Source of the DNA: Parasitella parasitica
Taxonomy: Eukaryota; Mucoromycota; Mucoromycetes; Mucorales; Mucoraceae
Assembly: GCA_025201805.1 (NCBI GenBank)
Contig: MU619278.1
Location: 129,738 to 193,737, forward strand
Reading direction: 5' to 3'
Length of the DNA stretch: 64,000 nucleotides
Below, piece after piece: positions 1 to 12,166 of the stretch (within the stretch, counting starts at the first letter, position 1; each line of letters begins with the position of its first letter). A program made the translations under genes and the position numbers. The notes beneath the pieces are model-generated. The model did not search any database and was not told the DNA's origin. It was given only the letters and a program-made list of their open reading frames with translations.

Positions 1-528
1 ACTGGTGTCCCACTTTCATTGCGACGTCCAAATTCAATTTCAAAATGACCCAAATTTTTTCTTACTGGCCCAACCTAGTTTCGTCGACTGTAAAAGATTT
101 CTGATAGATATGAAATACAAGTTAAAAGGCTTTTCAGAGGTTTTATTTAGTCATTATTGAAATAAGTACAGTAACATACTTGATAAAGCTTGTTATTGCT
201 TTGAGAGAAAATTTCATTGCTGTTTCTTTATTTGGTTCAAAGCACATATAAACATTATAACCAGCTAATAGATCACGATTGAGCCACCTCACAAAAAAAC
301 TTAAAAAACTATTGTGCAAAACGATGCATTTCTTTCCACTTTACACTAAATCCATTGCTAATCAGAAATTTCGGATGCAGTTAAACATTTTTTTCATTAA
401 TATCCCTTTCAAAATTAACAAGTCGTCATGTGAAACTTTGACATCTCGTTTACTTGATAAATAAGCAAGCAATCTAATTTTCATTTTTTTTCTCTTTCAA
501 AATATATAATTTTAAATTATAATACATA
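1..528. other. Intergenic, no gene supported
   Basis: AT-rich sequence. One short open frame (279-464) has no family signal or codon bias. The last ~100 bp are the probable promoter of the SDR gene. Confidence 0.6.
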
Positions 529-1595
529 ATGACTAATTTGTGTGCGGCAGTTCGTGATTTGATTATGAATATGATTGCCATATTGGTAAATTGCATTTGT
601 TTGCCATTTGCCTTTTGGAATGTAGTTAAAGCAGGTATCTCAGCTTTTACAGTATGCGGTAAAAACAAATTTACGCCCAAAGTGGTTGCTATTACTGGAG
701 CCAAGTAAGTATTAGCTAAACACTAATTTTCACAAATCATCCAACAAGGTGTAATATAGCTCTGGTATTGGTGAGGGTATTGCTTACGCTTATGCTAAAG
801 ATAAAGTTTCACTGGTTTTATTGGCTCGTAATCTAGGTAAATACCCGTTTTACTGCTGTCTCATAGTAGATGCTAAATAGTATTGGAGCAGAGCGTTTGA
901 AGAAGGTTGCTGAAAATTGCAAAGAACTGGGTTCTCCTGATGTCAAAATTGTCCAAATGGATGTTGCTGATACCAGGTCTGTCACCGACTTCTTTGATGA
1001 AAAGACTATTGAATATGGCATTGATCTTTTTATTGCCAATGCTGGTATTGCAACCGTCCCCGAGACGCCACTTTTGGATCAAGCCGAGAAGATTTTGCAA
1101 ATTAATGTGATGGGTGCTATTGCGGGTATTAACTCTGTTTTCAAGGCAATGCAAAAGCGTGGTTGTGGCGGCCAAATTGCCGTTGTTTCCTCTGTTTGTG
1201 GTTTCTTCAACCCTCCTGTTTTGCTTAGTTATGGTACCTCCAAGGCAGCTGTCATGTCTTATTGCCGTGATCTTCGTGCTCTTGGTAAAGAAGATAAGAT
1301 CACTGTCAATACCATTGCTCCTGGCTATATTGCTACCAACATGACTAGCAGTTTCTCTAGAAAAGACAAGCGCTTCTTCTTGACGCCTGAATATTTTGGT
1401 GAGCAGGTCAAGAAGGGTCTTGAAAATGATGTTCCTTTGATATCTCTTCCTCTTCATCAATTCTTTGGATTTGCCACGATGGCTGCTTTGCCTCCAGCTG
1501 CCAAACAGTGTGTGACAGACTTTCTTCATAAGCGAATTGATCCTATCTTGTCTAAAAAGAAGCTTGAAAAGGTTTTACCCGAAAAATCTCACTGA
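529..1595 (+). CDS. Short-chain dehydrogenase/reductase with N-terminal membrane anchor
   Basis: Three exons by inference (529-704, 760-836, 892-1595) give 318 aa with consistent phases. The family reduces or oxidises a carbonyl/alcohol with NAD(P)H; the substrate cannot be read from sequence. Seen: a hydrophobic N-terminal segment (about residues 8-40), then the cofactor motif TGANSGIG, which is split by intron 1, the NAG motif (ANAGIA), a catalytic serine in VVSSVCG and the active-site YxxxK as YGTSK. The hydrophobic start suggests ER or other membrane anchoring, as in DHRS7-like or ketodihydrosphingosine-reductase-like SDRs. The second intron acceptor was chosen at 890-891 because it restores frame into ERLKKV. 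A start at the downstream ATG (870) would delete the cofactor site and is rejected. Family call is firm; subfamily is open. Confidence 0.85.
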
Positions 1596-1860
1596 AATTT
1601 TGGTTGTTTTGGATTAAGATTTTTTTAGCATTTTCATATAAAATTGTTTCGCTGATTCCGTATTTACAGTGGACAAAATATTGAGACAAGAATCAAAGGT
1701 GGTATATATTACAATAATAAATAATATAAAAGCGAATAAAAGCACAAATAGAATAGCGAGGAGCGAAATATATGATGACAAGTTGAGATACGGAAAGAAA
1801 AAGGAGGATGAGAAGTCTATGTAGAGGGTGGCATGTTTAGAAAGGCCTGCAATCTGAACT

Positions 1861-4110
1861 TTACAAAGGGGGAGGAGATACGCGGGCAGAAGTGGGAGCA
1901 GAGTTTGAAGGAGTTCCATTATCACTATTATTGCTTGGTGTAATAGCTTGCTTTTTGCCTTTGAGCATATTTTTCAATGCTCTCAAGGCAAATACCGTCA
2001 ACCCGATACCCCTCCAATCTTCATCATGTAAGTCGCGAAGATCGCCTACAGTCATGATGTCCTGATTCTTTAACTTGTTTGCCCATTCATGAGCCTTATC
2101 GACATTACGATGACTTGCTATAGCACAGTCCCGTACAAATAACTCAATATCAGTGTCATCGGCATATTCTATGAAAATATTATAATGGAAAGCGGCATTA
2201 AGTGGTGCGCAAGGTCAATATAAGAGTAAAATTCACATACCTTCAAGAATTCGCGACACAAGGGCTTCGCAGGAAATGTGGGAAGTCAATGGAGGGGAAG
2301 GAGAATCATATGGATTTTCGGATTTCCTTACAGGTTCACTCTTAACACTTCCATTGCTGCCTGTAGAATTAGCACTTTGAGGAAGGCAAGTGTCGGTGAA
2401 AACTGAAGCGAGGCGAGCAGCTGCAGTGGAATTTTCTATACTTTTGAAGCGAGACGTGTCAATCTTTAAATCATGGTTGAAACGCGGGTTCTTTTTGAGC
2501 ACTTCCAGCTGTTCTGTTGTCAATTGCTGGGTTTCCTTGATTTCGCGAAGGCTGCGGATGGCATCACGATATCTAATTTCAGCGACACGAGCACGATTCT
2601 CGTACCCATCACATTTATTTTCTACCTCCAACACATGTTCAGCCGCTCTCTCCAGCTCTTCGCGTGTTCTTTCAAGTTCAGATCTAATGTCACTTTCACG
2701 TCTCCATACAGATTCTCTGCTTTGATCATCCTGTTCATTCTCACCTCCACCATTCCTGGGCTTTTCGATATCTCTCAATATACGGTTGATCTCTTTGGTG
2801 ATGTGATGCTGATATCTCTCTGGAAGCACTTGCTCTTCAATCTACACGATTACAAAACAAGCTTAGCGACTTAATTTAACACGTAATGTCGTACCAAGTA
2901 TATACCATCTCACGAACAACCTGTTCAGCAGTGTCTGTTTCTACATTAAAGTCAAATTTCACAGAAAGTTTATCCATGCCTTTGAAAACGACCTGAAGCG
3001 TGAGATGGACGTGAGCCGGATCAGCAGCAAGCAAGACAACGTCAGGCTCAACGGCAAGAAATGTGTGTTCCAAAATGTCTTGCGCAGTCATTCTCTCGTC
3101 TTCTATGCCTAGGCAGTTGTCGATAATTTTTCGAACTTCTTCGTTCTGAACTTCCAATAAAATAGCAGGTTTAACGCCCTGTTACACTCATAGTTAGATG
3201 GTTGTAACAGCTCTGATGAGTAGTGTGGACTTACAGAGGAAACCTTTTTGTAGATTTGAGCTGCATTTTTGCATTCTCCATAAGGATAGTCGCCCGTTAC
3301 CATTTCTAAAAGGCACATGCCGAATGCATAAATATCTACCTTTTCATTGTAGCCTTGCTCTTCATACATTTCTGGAGCCATGAACTCTGGAGTGCCAATG
3401 ATGGTGTATTTTTTGCCCATTTTCATCTCGGCGGTACCCATATCGCCAATTTTGACTTCGCCATGAGCGCCATTGATGAATATATTGTCGCACTTGATAT
3501 CTCGATGAATGATAGAGGGGCTATAGCCATGCAGATAAGCCAATCCTTTAAGGATTTGACGAGACCAGCGCTTAACAATCTTGATGTTGGGCAAGCGCAA
3601 TTTACGAATGTATTCTCGAAGCGTCCCAGAGGTCATCAGTTCCGTTACAAACACGAATTCGTTTTTTTGATGCCAGGCATCATGAAAAGCTATGATATTG
3701 GGATGCCGGACAGATTTTAAAATGCCAATTTCATGCTGCATTTCCTTGTGGTCGATGGACTTGGTAGCCTGCATTGTGTTCCATGCAACCTCATAGCCTT
3801 CTTCTCGGTCGATCGCTTTATAGACTATTTTGTACGCACCTTTACCTAACAGAGTGTTGAGACGGACATAGCGCTCATTAGGCGAGACTTCGACAACTTT
3901 TTCGGCATCATGGGAGCGAGATTGATCGATAATTTCATTTGAATGGGGCATTGGACCAGAGCGACGCTGTTGAGAGATGGTCTTTTTCTGTTGATTTTGA
4001 TCAGAATTGGCGTAATAGCTGTGCTGTTGCTGCTGCTGACGATTGTCCAGCGGATCATCGTCAAAGTTGATGGTTTCATCCTCGAAGCTAACTGATTGAG
4101 AGCTAGTCAT
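1861..4110 (-). CDS. WNK-type (with-no-lysine) serine/threonine protein kinase
   Basis: Four exons (3235-4110, 2906-3178, 2241-2841, 1861-2168, complement) join in phase to 685 aa. The kinase domain spans about residues 82-330. The usual beta-3 lysine is absent (EVAWN), while a lysine sits in the glycine-rich loop (GKGAYK, Lys94), the WNK hallmark. Other motifs: HRDIKCDN, GDMGTAE in place of DFG, and the activation segment IIGTPEFMAPE. After the kinase comes an OSR1-C/PF2-like segment (EPDVVLL to VREMV), then a coiled coil (about 410-480), then a C-terminal SAM-like helical region (NQDIMTVGDLRDLHDEDW). In animals and plants WNKs control ion and osmotic responses by phosphorylating SPAK/OSR1-type kinases; the role here is inferred only. 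The residues matching the chloride-binding leucines of WNK1 appear to be Met and Thr. Confidence 0.9.
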
Positions 4111-5849
4111 CTTGATTCTGAACGAGCAATGATAATGCGCAGAAGTAGAGTAGGCTTGTATGCGTGTGTATTTAAAGAGACAAGACGAGAGCCGTAAGAG
4201 GGAAAGTTTTTATAAAGAAAAACGGAACCACACTTTGCTGTTTTGTCCAGGTTGATTTTCTTTTATTTGATTTAAACTGTGTAAAGAAAAAGAAAAGAAA
4301 AGGAAAAAAAAAAAAAAAAAGAATATTTCGACCGTTCCCAAATCGACCAGCTTCTGCTAATGTTTATCGCTTGAAATCAATTGATAGAAGAAGGCTTGAT
4401 ATCAAACTTTTCTCATTGGTAGCTACGTCATGTTAGGTAGACTCATTGGTTCAAATGCCCTTTGAGTCGACCAAGACCAAAGAACAAGCAGTCTTTTCAC
4501 ACGCAAGAATAAGGCAAGATCCCCCTCTCTTTCCCACCGTCGAAGCTAGTTGCCCGACAATAGGCGGCTACTGAACGGAAGCCCAATGATACTTGATTAT
4601 GTATATGTTTTCAGATGAGACCATAAGGTTAAGAGGATCACATCGTTTACGCTGTGAATGTGATCGTAAACATGAAACATTTCATCTTGACATTTAATCA
4701 AATCCTTTGTGTCATTACGGTGATCCAAGCATTTTAATTGTGTTTCTTTGTCTACATTATATCAATTGACATAATTTGTAATATTGGAACATGACACGAC
4801 ATGTGTTTAATCCGTTATGATCACAGCTTGATGATGGGTCATAGTACATCTATTTACTCAAAACTTTATTTGCTGTTATGGTATCATACCAAAATATGAA
4901 AAAAGCAAAGCAAATAAAAATCAGAAATTGGCGTCGTCTGTATAAAGCAATTTGTAATTGTCGCGAGCATCTTCTAACTATAAATTATCTTCGTCATCAT
5001 TACTGTCATTCAAGACAGGCAAAAATATACTTCGGTATAACAATAGCGAATCTATTATAGTGTTTCTACAGCAGACTGTTAATTAAGAGAGACAGCTTTT
5101 GCAGCTGTACAATTCAGTATTCCAAACACATTAAAACATCTTGAAAGAAAACTTGCTCATGTTATCAACCACGCAAAGAATCTCCTTTTAACTCGATTAC
5201 AAGCATGGTTTGATTTTAGTGTCGCCTCATACGGCTTTTTTTTCTTTCTTTTTGCCAGATCCATTTATATCAAAAACACTATGCCAATTTCATCTATTTC
5301 AATTGTAAACATGGGCACCACTGCATCATTAAAATCAGGCTTAACTCCTTCGAAATTGAGTGCTATACCATAAACAGTAAATAAAAGCTGTAGCATAAAC
5401 CATCGCATAATGGCTGTCTCTTGCTTTTGCTGCAGATCCATATACATTGTGAAAATAAGCCTTGATGCCAGTTTTCGTTTCAAATCTATCAAATAGGTAA
5501 ATCTTACCTTGTAAGAGTCAACAAAGGTAAACCAAAATTAAATGAAACACATATATGACACCTTTATTAATGTCGTCTATTTATACAATATTCTTGACTA
5601 ATGGTCCATGTAATTACGCCTAACGAATTCTTGTTAAAAAACAATCCTATTATTTTATAATTTTGTTCTCAACAATTGGTAAGATTTAATAGTCCTTCAT
5701 TACCATCTAGTTTACCTTCTATCAAGTTGGCTTTTCGATAGTATATCATATACTACCCAGACTCAAACAAACTCCTCAGATAATTTTATCCTGATTCGAT
5801 CTTTGATTTTAGGCTAGGATTTTTAGATGATGATCAACAATAATGTTTT
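4111..5849. other. Intergenic, promoter of the WNK gene at its left side
   Basis: The first few hundred bases contain an A-rich tract (4285-4320) and should hold the kinase promoter. Short frames at 4878 and 5265 show no recognisable protein. No tRNA or other RNA gene was recognised. Confidence 0.6.
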
Positions 5850-6180
5850 ACATTTTATAATTTCAGATTTAGTGGTGTTGTATTCATCTTAAAGGCCACA
5901 GCATATGCTGTAAGTAGCAAAATTACGCGCGCGGATCATAATGTTTATTGTTGGTAATTCTTTTTTACAAATAGGGGAATAAGTTACACGTTGTAACTGA
6001 ACCTCTTGAATGAATCTAGGCTTATTCAAAGATTACATCAAGGCCAGATTGCGGAATGTCGGTAGGACGTGTTGTCTATACTTTTTTTTTTACAGTACAA
6101 AACGAAGAATGGATCTGTTCTTGGAAATTGTTGATGTGCCAGAACGGCATCGAATTAAGCAATTATTAGATTGGTAATTA
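5850..6180 (+). pseudogene. Possible decayed coding fragment next to the inverted repeat
   Basis: Short open stretches separated by intron-like GT...AG segments can be read here, for example LFKDYIKARLRNVG, then an intron-like block with a T-rich end, then MDLFLEIVDVPERHRIKQLLDW and a stop. The last piece runs into the left arm of the inverted repeat at 6147. The reverse complement of the right arm carries a similar ending (DLNRHEIRQLLD). This suggests two tail-to-tail copies of the 3' end of a gene or transposon ORF. No family is recognised and stops interrupt the upstream part, so this is only a weak call. Confidence 0.25.
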
Positions 6181-6780
6181 TTTGTATGCATGACAAGGAG
6201 TCAGTTATTTTGATGTACAATAACATGTAGTAAACTTGGTATGTAATGCCAAGTTTAATGTCCAACAATGTTGACAAATAGCCTTACAATTGATTTAATT
6301 CTGTATAAAAAGATGGCAGTTTCTCATAAATAAAGTCATTAGTTTTTGTGTCTGACCTTATTTTTATAAAGCTATACATTTTTTTAGATTATATTAATAT
6401 AATATTTTCTGCGCATAACAAAAATGCTGTGATTTAATAGTATTTGGCACTTATTGTCGAACATCAAATGTTACAAACAGATAAAGATTGCTTATTGTTA
6501 CGCGCAGAGGATATACGAATTTAATCTGCTCACAAAAGGTATAAATTTATGAGAATAAGGTCAAACACAAAAATTAAAAAAGACTTAACTAATGAGAAAG
6601 TGTCATCTTTTTATACAAGATTATATATCTATTGTAAGGCTATTTGTCATCATAGTTGGACATTAAATTTGGCATTACATGCCAAGTTTACTACATGTTA
6701 TTGTAAATCAATAACTGACTCCTCCTTGTCATTAATGCATAGAAATACTTACTAATCTAATAATTGCCTAATCTCATGCC
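6147..6780. repeat. Large diverged inverted repeat (arms about 225-240 bp)
   Basis: The left arm (about 6147-6370) and the reverse complement of the right arm (about 6541-6780) match over nearly their full length with scattered substitutions and small indels. Shared landmarks are AGCAATTATTAGATT, AATAACATGTAGTAAACTTGG, GACAAATAGCCTTACAAT and TGTATAAAAAGATG, each shortened here to its core. A spacer of about 170 bp lies between. No target-site duplication is evident. It may be a MITE-like foldback element or two tail-to-tail copies of the 3' end of a repeated gene. Confidence 0.75.
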
Positions 6781-7277
6781 TGTTGAGATCTGCAAGATCG
6801 AAATAAGAAAAGTATTAAATAAAACGTTGAATTAACGAGATACGAAAACTTGAGATTACTTTATTAAAGATTCAACTTTGCATCTGCTATTTATACTTTT
6901 TACAACTACATAAATTTTTGGTGACTTATTTAAAATACTAGTCGATACTAATCGATAAGAATAATTTGCAAGCAACATCACATATCCTTAACAGGGTAAG
7001 ATTTATTAGTATACTACAAGACTGTTGATCTTTGATCTGACAGTACCTTATTTTTTGTCAATCGTACATATCTGTGATACAGGTAGCCTTTTTGATTTGA
7101 AACAGGTATTTTATTTTCCTGTTGCGACAAGCATAACAACACATTATTGGACAATCTCCAATCTTCAATTGAAGTACATTATGATGGTCTCCTATCTTAA
7201 ATTATGGCAGATTATATATGCTTCAATTATAGAATGACATCTATTGATGGACCAAAATTTTATTCTAAACAAAATTA
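6781..7277. other. Intergenic, AT-rich
   Basis: Separates the inverted repeat from the 3' end of the exoribonuclease gene. Nothing else is supported. Confidence 0.6.
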
Positions 7278-10200
7278 TTACATGAATGGATTGACAGGAT
7301 ATATGTTAACGATGGGTGGAGACCGTTCTACATTTACTTGAATTCGAACAGTCAATTTAGAAAAGGCTTCGAATCTTTGCATCTTTGTATCTGGATCAAT
7401 CAAATTATCACTCAATAATTCTTTAGGGATATCATAAACAACCTTGGGGGCAGTCGCGTGATTTTTGTCATCTCCCTCTTCTTTTTCTTGTGCTTGAGTG
7501 CTAGTATTATAATCAAGCTGAGTACCAGAGGGTTCAACGTAATTTTCATCCAGTTTTCTGTTGTGATCCCATTCTCTGTTGGATTCGATGCCTTCCTTCC
7601 AATAGGCAGCCACACAGTTTTTGTGCGGATCATACACAAACTTTTCAATGGGAAGGGCATCCATATGGATACGTTTCTCAAGACCATATTCAGGCACCAA
7701 AATATCAAAACAATCTTTCAATACTTGCGTGACAATTGCTGTACAAAGGACAGCCTTTTGAGTTTGCTGTTCAAGCATGTGCAGGTAGTGCGCCAGATAG
7801 AGTTGAATGTTCATATCCTGTGAATTCTTGGCGCCTTCCTTACGCTCATTACAATGGGAAGCAGCGGTTGTAACAGATTTCTTCTTGTAGCCACAGGTTT
7901 CCTTATTGTTGAGAGCAGCTTCCAATTGGCGATGAACAATGATATCAGCAAAACGACGGATAGGAGATGTAAAATGAGTGTACAAAGGCACGTTCAAAGC
8001 ATAGTGTCTATACTTAAGAATGTCGCAAGAACCTGTACAAAAATATTTGGCCCGCTGCATGGGTTTGACGGCTAATAATCTCAAAACTGATTTTACATCC
8101 TCACTTTCGATCGCACTGAATGATTTTTGCATGGAACCGGCTGATGATCCATCGAAAGTATAGCCCAGTTTCTCTGCAATTTTGATAAACTCGTTCTGTA
8201 AAAAATCGTTACTATACCAAAACACAATCAGATGCCGGAATGAAACTTACCAATGTCCTTTCATGAGGAGGTGAATGCTGACGAAGCAAAGCTTCGTTGG
8301 GATAATGCTTGGCAATTTTTTCAGCAACACTCATGTTAGCACGAAGCATAAACTCTTCAATCAGCCGATTAGCGTCCTTCTGTTCGTAAATAGAAATCCC
8401 ACAAGGCTCTCCGAGATCGTTCAGTTCGAACGAGAGACGGATAGAGTTGATTGACAGAGCCCCATTGGCAAAACGACGTTCACGCATTTGTTTCGATATA
8501 CTAAAGAGATACTGAATATCCTGTTCGACTTGAGATACACTAAATGATGTGATAGAAGCAGTTTTGGGTAGGCCTTGGCCTTCGATTACGCTTTGAGCAT
8601 CCTCATAAGCTAATTTAGCACAAGACCTAATATTTAAATTTAGTGGAATGGCCTCAAGATTATACATGTGCACTTATAAATACTAACTTGATAACAGATT
8701 TACCAAACCATGTATCTTTAATATTGCCAGCACCGTCCATTTTCCAAATAACAGAGAAAGCGAGTCTTTCTACCCCAGGATTAAGACTACACAGTTCCTC
8801 ACATAAAAGTGATGGCAGCATGGGGATGACACGGTCGCATAGATAGGTACTTGTTCCTCTTTCATATGCCTCATGATCTAAAGCAGTATGCTGATGAACA
8901 AAATGAGATACATCTGCAATGTGCACACCGACTTCAAATTCGTCTTCATTGAGCCTTATTACATGAACAGCGTCGTCCAAATCTTTAGCTGTGGCAGGAT
9001 CAATAGTGAAAATTCGAGTAGACCGAAGATCACGACGCTTATCGATGTCTGACTGAGAGATCGACCAAGGCATATCCGGTAATCCCTTGAGCGCTTCCTG
9101 ACCAAATGGTTGCTCAGCAATGCCGTTATCTTCCAAAACTGCTCGGGTTTCAGCCACAATGTTACCAATATGTCCCAGTTCGCGCAAAACGGTACCAAAA
9201 GGATTGGTGGAATCTATGGGCCAACGTGTGATTTTGGCAATCATCAGCAGGTTTTGGTATTTTTCTTCATTTTTGAGGATATCACCAGGAGCATTCTTGA
9301 GCTGAATTGCAATAACAGGTTTGCGTAGATCTGTGGGCTTAAACCACACAATGCGAATGTTCTTATTATTATCATTTTCAGTGGCCGTTGACTCATTACT
9401 ATCATCCACATCAACAGGAGCCATAGCGTCATCCGTGTCTGGTGTTTTGAGCTTCACGGGAGCGTTTCGATGAATGTGGAGAATGCCCGAACAAACCTGA
9501 TTTTTATTTGTAGCAGTGATTGCCACCACCTTACCCACAAACTTGGGTTTACCTTTGTCGTCTTCACCTTCGTCCTGAGGCGGTCTTTCAGCTGCAGTGC
9601 TGTGCCTTTGCTCACGTTTCTGGATCATGTACTCCTTTTTCTTGGCCCACACGGATTCAAGGTCCAATGGTTCAACTACAACTGTATCGCCATCCAATGC
9701 TCGATTACGATCATGTTGTCCACTAATAAAAATGTCTGCTTCCAAATTTTCGCAAGTAACATAGGCGTCAGAACGATTGCGCTTGTTGATGCGCAACACA
9801 CCCTTATAAAATATGCCTTTATCAACCTTCTCCTGACATTCTTTCGGATCTAGGTAAGGAGCGAAGCGAACTCTGCCAGTCTTTGCGTTATGAATGATAT
9901 CGTTAGGATGGCAATAATCCTCCTGCTCATAACTCTTCATTGCCTTCTTGATCTCCTTGTTTTCTCGTTTTTTCTCACTTTGAACAAGCTGGGACGTCTT
10001 TTTGACAGATATGACACTTTTCTTGTTTTTCTCTTCCTTCACAAATACAACTGGTTTGACAGGTTCTCCCAATTCAGTAGTGCTCGATTTTTGCTTCTTG
10101 AGTTGGTTTGGTTTCGATTTTTGAACTGATTTCTTGCCTTCCAAAACGGCAGCTGCCTGATTGCTCTCTTCTAAAGTAGTGATTTTTTTACTTGTCTTTG

Positions 10201-11093
10201 TTTTGGCTTCTTTACTTGGCTTTTTCTTTTTCCCTAATTTTTCTACTGTCATGAAGGCTGGGGGAGGGATCTCTGCATGGCGATCTAAAACAATTGCATC
10301 ACGTTAGAGTTTTCAGCCAAAAATTGTAATCAAATACCTATTTTACTTTTAGCACTAGGGACCGACTTACTGCCAATTCTTGACGATCCGCTATTTGAAG
10401 ATGTTGAGAAAGAAAACTTGGGTGTTGGCTTGTCGTGATAGCTCTTGGTTCTATGGGTGAGAGGAGCAAAATAAATCGAGTTGCGCTTATCGTCAAGCGT
10501 GAATGACTCACAAAGAGCATCATGCAAGCCTTTATAATCGATCGAGTAATCCCCTTGCCCCAATTCTTTGCTGACCACCTCTGAGAGCGGTTCCCTGAGC
10601 GAGGTGTGCTTTTTCTTTCCATTTCCTTTCTTGCTGCTTTGGTCTACAGGCTCATTATCGGCATCTCTCATGCCTTTATTTTCAGCATTGCAAATACTGG
10701 TGCCTTTAAGCATGCTATTTGATTTTGATACTTCACTTTGGGGAGCTATATTCTCCTTGTCTTCTTCATCATTGACCTTTTTTCTGCTCTTTTTATTCCT
10801 TTTCTTCTTGGGCTTCTCTTTGATAGCAGCAGTTTCAGGTTGCTGGGGGTCCAGCTCGTTGCTCTCCCCAGTTGAAATAGACTTTGTGTTCTTCTTGAAG
10901 TCGCTGCGACGCGTCTTGGGTAGATCATTGCTCTTGCCTGAGGCATTAGTAGCTTCAGCAGCCTGATGATCATTCACAATCTTTTCAATAGCCTAGAATA
11001 ACGTTAGTTTTGTAAGTTGATGCATTGACAACATGGCAGATGTCTTACTTTTGTAGGCTCATTGGCATGAGTATTTTCGTCTTCTCTTTTCAT
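7278..11093 (-). CDS. DIS3L2-like 3'-5' exoribonuclease (RNase II/RNB family)
   Basis: Five exons (11049-11093, 10338-10992, 8688-10284, 8251-8626, 7278-8195, complement) join in phase to 1196 aa. The first exon is only 15 codons (MKREDENTH...), so the long first-looking ORFs are not the true start. The N-terminal ~350 residues are lysine/serine-rich and probably disordered. Cold-shock-like domains follow (YLDPKECQ to VVEPLD, and a second one before the catalytic core), then the RNB domain with DPATAKDLDDA near residue 660, which keeps the metal-binding aspartates, and HIADVSHFV. There is no PIN domain, which separates it from DIS3/Rrp44 and suggests DIS3L2. The intact acidic motif suggests an active nuclease, unlike yeast Ssd1. 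Probable role: cytoplasmic degradation of (uridylated) RNA. Confidence 0.9.
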
Positions 11094-12166
11094 ATAAGCC
11101 GATGTGAAAATGCAAGAAAATTAATCAAAAGAAAGAAGATTGTTTTTGCTTTTCTTTTTAAACGATTTCTGCTTGCACCAACGGTTCAAAGACTGCTTTA
11201 TGCCATTGCTACGGCATGCCGCAGAAACAAATCCAGCCTGCCGACGCAGCAAACTTGCGCAAGGATATTAGAGACAAAAGCACAGGCCGTGTGAGCTATT
11301 CTGTAAGAACCAGATGTATGCAGCGAATATAGGTTAAAGGCATTAGGAACAGATACAATGCTACATTGAATCTTGTCCAATACTGCTAATTATCCCATTC
11401 ATAGATATAGTATGACCTTCCACGGTCTTTGATTCCGATCGCTGCGAGCTGTTTGTAGTATAATGCCAGTGATTTTCGTTATACCTGATCAAGCGCAAGA
11501 GCCATCCTTGAACTGTCAGCAATGCTGCACAGGCATCTGTGGTATACTATAATACCCACGTCATCCAGTATAGCCTCCTCTCTGTACATATATGTCTACT
11601 TGATCTCAAGTATAGAATGTCGTGTAACTCTAGTCTATAGTTGCACAATACTGTTACATTTTAGCTTGTAACAAACACGAATCTCCCTGTATCGCATGTG
11701 CTATATATAATACACACATGTACAAAACAAAAGTTTATCTTTTTCGTGAGTGAATAAAAAGAGACAATCTGTTTGTGTTTTGCATCTGATTTATGCACTG
11801 CATCTGTACGCAACCGAACGGTAGAGGTTAACCATGTTGTACCTTTGTTTCTGCATGTCATACACACATAAAGAAATGAGAAAAGAAATCTAAATGGCGT
11901 GTAACATGTAGATTTGTTATGAAGAAAATAAAAAAAATCAATAGTATTTAGATGTACATTTATTAGTAAGCGAGAAAGGAAAGTGAATTATGTATATGTT
12001 GTCAAGTACTATGGAAAGTGTTTGCAAGTGGGTGGTTAGAAAACAGGGTGATTGTATTAGTGTTATTATTATTAGGTGTTGTATGAGTATAAAGATTGGA
12101 TGAGAAATGTGGCTGTTGGCTGGTGTAATGTGAGATATCTAGTGGGCGGGTGCGTTTTCTACATAT
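11094..12166. other. Intergenic between two minus-strand genes
   Basis: Promoter side of the exoribonuclease gene (left) and 3' side of the glycosyltransferase gene (right). Short frames at 11025-11294 and 11661-11867 look accidental. Confidence 0.6.

Noticed and set aside
873-1529. A 218-codon minus-strand frame
   Set aside because: It is the antisense shadow of the SDR gene, with no family signal.
4420-4480. Possible tRNA T-loop (GGTTCAAAT)
   Set aside because: No matching acceptor, D-arm or anticodon arm could be found upstream.
8660-10252. Treating 10252 as the start of the exoribonuclease
   Set aside because: The frame continues upstream through a well-formed intron (10285-10337) into a lysine-rich exon and a 15-codon first exon, all in phase.
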